From contig NC_037254.1 of assembly GCF_000002425.4 (NCBI RefSeq), forward strand, positions 17,146,001 through 17,210,000: 64,000 nt of DNA, in the 5' to 3' direction. Below the pieces are notes generated by a model that saw only the letters and a program-made list of their open reading frames with translations, was not told the origin of the DNA and searched no databases. Below are positions 60,601-64,000 of this stretch, piece by piece. Numbering within the stretch: the first letter of the stretch is position 1; every line of letters starts with the position of its first letter. Both the position numbers and the translations under genes were made by a program. The stretch is from Physcomitrium patens (Eukaryota > Streptophyta > Bryopsida > Funariales > Funariaceae).

Positions 60601-60709
60601 AGAGAGAGGCTTTGTGATTATTAGGTCCTAAATGCACATCTATTATAAAGCAAAGAAAAGATTCTAAGAAAAAGATAGGACCTTCATTTGTATAAGATTT
60701 CAGTTGCAT
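57130..60709 (-). pseudogene. Old family A pol relic
   Basis: On the minus strand, right to left: protease region 60,329-60,709 with LLIDLRASTCFLEEEF (the D-S-G triplet changed), then 59,882-60,088 with LKEGSHPQFGPIYSL and APILFVKKKDESL. RT 59,415-59,627 has IIVCYLDNILIFSKN where the young copy has YLDD, so the second Asp is Asn. RNase H start 59,031-59,336 has FIEIDASNF. Integrase spans 57,500-59,000 in short pieces, and chromodomain DNA at 57,300-57,370 still encodes a YLVQWHGYDSSEYT-like segment. Stops abound. Confidence 0.75.
57661..57690. repeat. Poly(T) run, 30 bases
   Basis: Inside the decayed integrase/GPF-linker region of the old family A copy; on the coding strand it is poly(A). 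It is probably slippage or a tail of a lost insertion. Confidence 0.8.
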
Positions 60710-60739
60710 AGTCTTTATTGTAGCTAGACAAATTTATTT

Positions 60740-61723
60740 TTTGATATTTTTTCATCATTGACAATTGTACTCCTCATTTTGTAGTGTCATCATTTTTTTG
60801 GACAATATTAAGCAGTATCTTTAGCTTTCCCACAATATAAATATAGATTTTTTTGATGAAAATGAATTTTTTCTTGTTCAATAAGAGGTTTAAAATGTAG
60901 TGCATTAATTTGCATGCCTTCTACTTTCAGATCTTTAGATAGAGAGGTCGTCAATATTATTATTGAATTATTATAGCATGGAGGTTCTCTTACATAATTT
61001 TCATATTGAAACTCAAAAAGCCAATTGTCACACTTTATAGCAAAATCAATTGCTTGACTCAATGTCTGAGAATCAAGTAAATTGAGCATTAATTTTTTTA
61101 CTTCATATTGTAATCAATAGAAAAATTGGCTTGATTAAGGCAGCATCATTCCACTTGAAATTAGTTGCTAGTTGTCAAAATTGTGAAGTATATAATGTCA
61201 CTAATCAATTACTTTATTATAAGATACAAATTTTATTGGTAGTAACACAAATTGCATTATATTTTTCATACATGGATCAAAACATTATCAAAATAGCCTT
61301 TAAATTTTCTAATATTAAATCTCATCATTCAAAAAAAGATGAAAACTATGATAATATTGAATCTGAAAGAAGTGTACTAATAAATCTAACTTATGATCTT
61401 GGTGTTAGATAGCTTTAAGGTTGAAATTTAATTACAAGTTGTACTTGATTGATAAATCCTTGAAACTTAGATCTTATATCATTAAACTTCTTGAATAAGG
61501 CAACTCTAAGTTTTCTAATATTGGAAGGATGTTCTACTATAGAAGAAAGAATGTGATTCATTGTAGATATTGAAGTGGTTCCAATCATATCTATATCTTC
61601 ACTTTTTACTATTTTTATTGCTCCATCTAGAGATAAACTGAGTTGATGCATCACAAGCATCAACTCCCTCAATTGCTCTTACATTTATATGATTACACTC
61701 TTCATTTCAAGAAGCTCTGCCAT
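60740..61723 (-). pseudogene. Old family A gag relic
   Basis: ATG at 61,723 corresponds to the young gag start (MAELLEMKS-like). Open pieces at 61,415-61,672 and 60,808-61,089 include FQGFINQVQLVI and SQAIDFAIKCDNWLFEF, the latter keeping Trp where the young copy has TGA (48,304). The knuckle begins LYCGKAKDTA and then breaks. Confidence 0.75.
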
Positions 61724-62024
61724 GACAACACATAGAAAAAAAAATGTCTAATATTACTCAAAACAAGCAAAAGAAAGGACTTGAAAATAAAGAAGATACT
61801 AAGAACAATATTAGTTTAAAAGAAGAGTAATCTACAACTTGTAATATGCTTATGTCTTATCAAAAGAAAGGAATAAAATACTCTTAATCAAAAGAAGACA
61901 AGCTCAAATATTGTAAGTGTATACTTGTCAATCTATGAAGGACATGAATTGAAAGAAGATGCATAAATCTAAAAAATTTGTATCAAAAGAAAAGCGATAA
62001 AATAAAAATAAAGCAGTATATATA

Positions 62025-62340
62025 TTATTATTTTTTTTATTTTTTCTCATTTTCTTAAAATTTTATTTATTAACTTTGATAATTTGAAGTTTATAACTTG
62101 TGTTAAGCTCATTGAGCTAAAATTTACTTAGATTGAATTAATAATAAATAAATTATAAGTATTTTAATAAAAAAATATTTGAATTTGAAATTAGAGGTAA
62201 AAATTGGATGCATCTAGGTATAAGAAAGAAATTAATCTAAAATTTGTACTCAACTTTTGAGCTATCTTTTTTTATATTTGAATTCACTTTGCCAATATTG
62301 TACTTCTTACAATCCATTTGTAATCAAAGATTTTGTATTT
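62025..62340. repeat. 300-bp repeat, copy 2
   Basis: Matches 43,045-43,350 in the same orientation; its T-rich head (tattattttttttattttttct) is shorter and interrupted. It truncates the old family A 5' LTR. Confidence 0.55.
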
Positions 62341-62389
62341 TTTTAAGTTTATTTTCTTAACAATATTAATAAGGATCTAGGATATAATA

Positions 62390-62964
62390 GGGTATGGAAA
62401 AAAAATTGTATTATTGATTCATAAAATTAGGTAATTAGAGCTATTTTTGGGAATTTTTTAGAAGTTTTTAGAATAAAAGTCATGTTAGTGGTCCATATAG
62501 GGCTCACCATAGAACATCCTAAAAGAACTAAAGGCAGTTATTTAGGTAGGATTTACCTCTAGAACCTTCTAAAAAGATATTTTAAAGATAGGATCTATCT
62601 CCAAAATCTTCTAAAAAGATAGTTATCTAGATAGGATCTATCATTAGAGATATTTTAGAAAGTTTTAAGATGGTTGGATAAAGTATAAATAAGACTAACT
62701 AAGGCTACATGAGGCATTCAGTTAGGTATGACTTTGATCCTTTTATTTCAATAAAATTTGGTTTATATTTTTTATTTTGTTTTATTTTATTTTATTTTAT
62801 TTTTTATTTTTTATTTTTTATTTTTCTATTTTGCCTTTTATATTCTATTTTGTTTAATTCTATATAGTTTTTTTTAGTCTATTTTGTCTTACTTTGTGAT
62901 GGAATTTATGTTATTGTAAATTGAAAGGATTTTTAGATCTTTAAAATAATTCAATTCTATTTCA
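62390..62964 (+). repeat. LTR of an unclassified retroelement
   Basis: The right end CA at 62,964 is followed after one base by a tRNA-Met-like PBS. A TATA box (gtataaat, 62,683-62,690) and the polyadenylation-like aataaa (near 62,748) sit in LTR-like order, then T-rich low-complexity DNA to about 62,830. The left end is uncertain. Confidence 0.45.
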
Positions 62965-62965
62965 T

Positions 62966-62977
62966 TGATATCAAAGC
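62966..62977 (+). other. Primer-binding site (initiator tRNA-Met-like)
   Basis: tgatatcaaagc against the consensus TGGTATCAGAGC: 10 of 12 match, and both changes are G-to-A. Confidence 0.55.
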
Positions 62978-63034
62978 AAGTATTAGTTTATTCTTTGGTA
63001 GTGTATTGATAGCCATTATTTAGTCAGAAGTCAA

Positions 63035-64000
63035 TTATTATGGTTACACCAGTTACTATTTTAAAGCTACTATGAGCTAATTTTAAGAAGCCAATTGAAA
63101 AGATAGAAGGCATTATAATAACAAAGTTTGATAAGGAAATTACAACATGAGATATGGCAGAACCATCTTGAATAGAGGTTCAAGTGTAACACCTCATAGA
63201 CCTAATAGTTATCTTACAAGGATAAATAAAAGCTTCTAGAGTAAGAGAGTTGATACCTATTAGGTTGAAATTAAGCAAGATCAGAACATATTCTAAAACT
63301 TGAAGATAAGAAGATGTATGCTAATAGCTCTTTGGCATACAACAATATCTCCAACTATCTGGGGTAAGTACCACTCAAGGATTTATATATGTAGTTAGCT
63401 ATTTGAAAGGTGTAGGAGCCATTTGGTGGCGACATTAAGCTCAAAACTATAGAACTTAATAAGGTTTTTGTAATTAAAAAGAATTTGAGAGTGAACTTAG
63501 GAATCAATTTTGGCCCATCAATGCAATGAAGTTAACATGCAATCAATTGGCTTATCTTATACAATCCAAATCACTACAAAAACTTTGTCTTCTGATTCAA
63601 GTCACTATATTTTCAAATTGACAATGTTTGAAAGGCGGAGATGTTGGATTGGTTTGGACAAGGATCAAAACCTGTAGTTTAGTGAGAGGTGGAATTAACA
63701 GATTTACAAATATTTGAGGAGGCAGTTAGGATTGCAGAGAAGGTCAATGCTATAGATTTTAGAAATTATAGAGCATAATCTAAAGAGTATAATCCTATGC
63801 TACTATTCAATACTATGCTACAATACCTAATATTAATGGAAATTGATGCCTTACAAAGACCATTGACACTACAAAGATGATAAATATTTACACAAAAGAA
63901 ATTTTATTATTACTAACAAGAATCATGCTATTACATCAAAGATTGTTTGGAGTATCAAAATTCAGGTACCAACAAATCAAGGTAGATTTACAATCTCAAG
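63035..64000 (+). pseudogene. Gag-like relic of the right-edge retroelement
   Basis: Starting about 60 bases after the PBS, broken frames encode MVTPVTILKLL and, later, LDWFGQGSKPVV, FEEAVRIAEKVNAIDFRNYR and a zinc-knuckle-like CYYIKDCLEY near 63,925. The W-F-x-Q-G and E-A-x-x-I-A-E pattern fits a retrotransposon gag capsid end. Copia against gypsy is undecided. The element runs off the window. Confidence 0.45.

Larger units (their letters stand above)
54879..62024 (-). mobile_element. Old family A copy, minus strand, heavily decayed
   Basis: Reverse-complement counterpart of the 46.8-53.2 kb element: 3' LTR 54,879-55,416, extra-ORF region 55,417-55,725 and 56,972-57,130, pol about 57,130-60,709, gag 60,740-61,723, leader/PBS 61,724-61,933, truncated 5' LTR 61,934-62,024. 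A block at 55,726-56,971 interrupts it. The 5' LTR is cut by a 300-bp repeat. Its left end cuts a family B integrase, so it inserted into or recombined with that copy. Confidence 0.75.

Overview
This window looks like an AT-rich nuclear chromosome segment from a land plant. The plant signals are a CDKG-type (PITSLRE-like) protein kinase with an Arg/Asp/Ser-rich N-terminus, a Tat/Athila-like Ty3/gypsy element whose primer-binding site resembles the plant tRNA-Asp type, and a chromodomain Ty3/gypsy element primed like initiator tRNA-Met. The very low GC, the intronless kinase and the many C-to-T decayed retroelements suggest a bryophyte such as a moss, but that is inference only.

Only about 6 kb (30.8-36.6 kb) reads as ordinary genic DNA. 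It holds one intact protein gene, the 913-residue CDKG kinase on the minus strand (31,381-34,122), and to its right an exon-bearing relic on the plus strand (35,311-36,254) that may derive from a WD-repeat gene. Nearly everything else is nested LTR retrotransposons and their debris.

Three main families can be told apart. Family A is a chromovirus: one almost complete copy at 46,845-53,213 with identical-length 552-bp LTRs, a TAAGG target duplication, PBS, gag, pol with chromodomain, a conserved extra ORF and a PPT; one old minus-strand copy at 54,879-62,024; and several stray LTRs (1-388, and about 37.0-38.8 kb). Family B is a Ty3/gypsy family whose protease, RT and integrase resemble polyproteins I associate with fungi: copies at 4,386-11,116 (minus), 20,861-28,881 (minus, both LTRs present) and 41,252-54,878 (plus, split by the family A insertion). 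Family C is a Tat/Athila-like element on the minus strand (11,117 to about 20,860).

The nesting can be read base by base. The family A element sits inside the RT gene of a family B copy. The family B element at 20.9-28.9 kb sits inside the 5' LTR of the family C element. A 2.75-kb repeat (6,196-8,950) with an unusual GC-rich core sits inside the integrase C-terminus of another family B copy. A roughly 1.25-kb LTR-like block (55,726-56,971) sits in the extra ORF of the old family A copy. The most unusual features are the LTRs of the 20.9-28.9 kb element, which carry a rearranged piece of a family C-like gag/protease region, and the extra ORF of family A, which keeps the same end and shares an in-frame TGA between two diverged copies.

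No rRNA, tRNA or CRISPR structure was recognised. Coordinates of decayed copies were set by eye from internal alignments and are approximate unless target duplications or LTR ends are stated.
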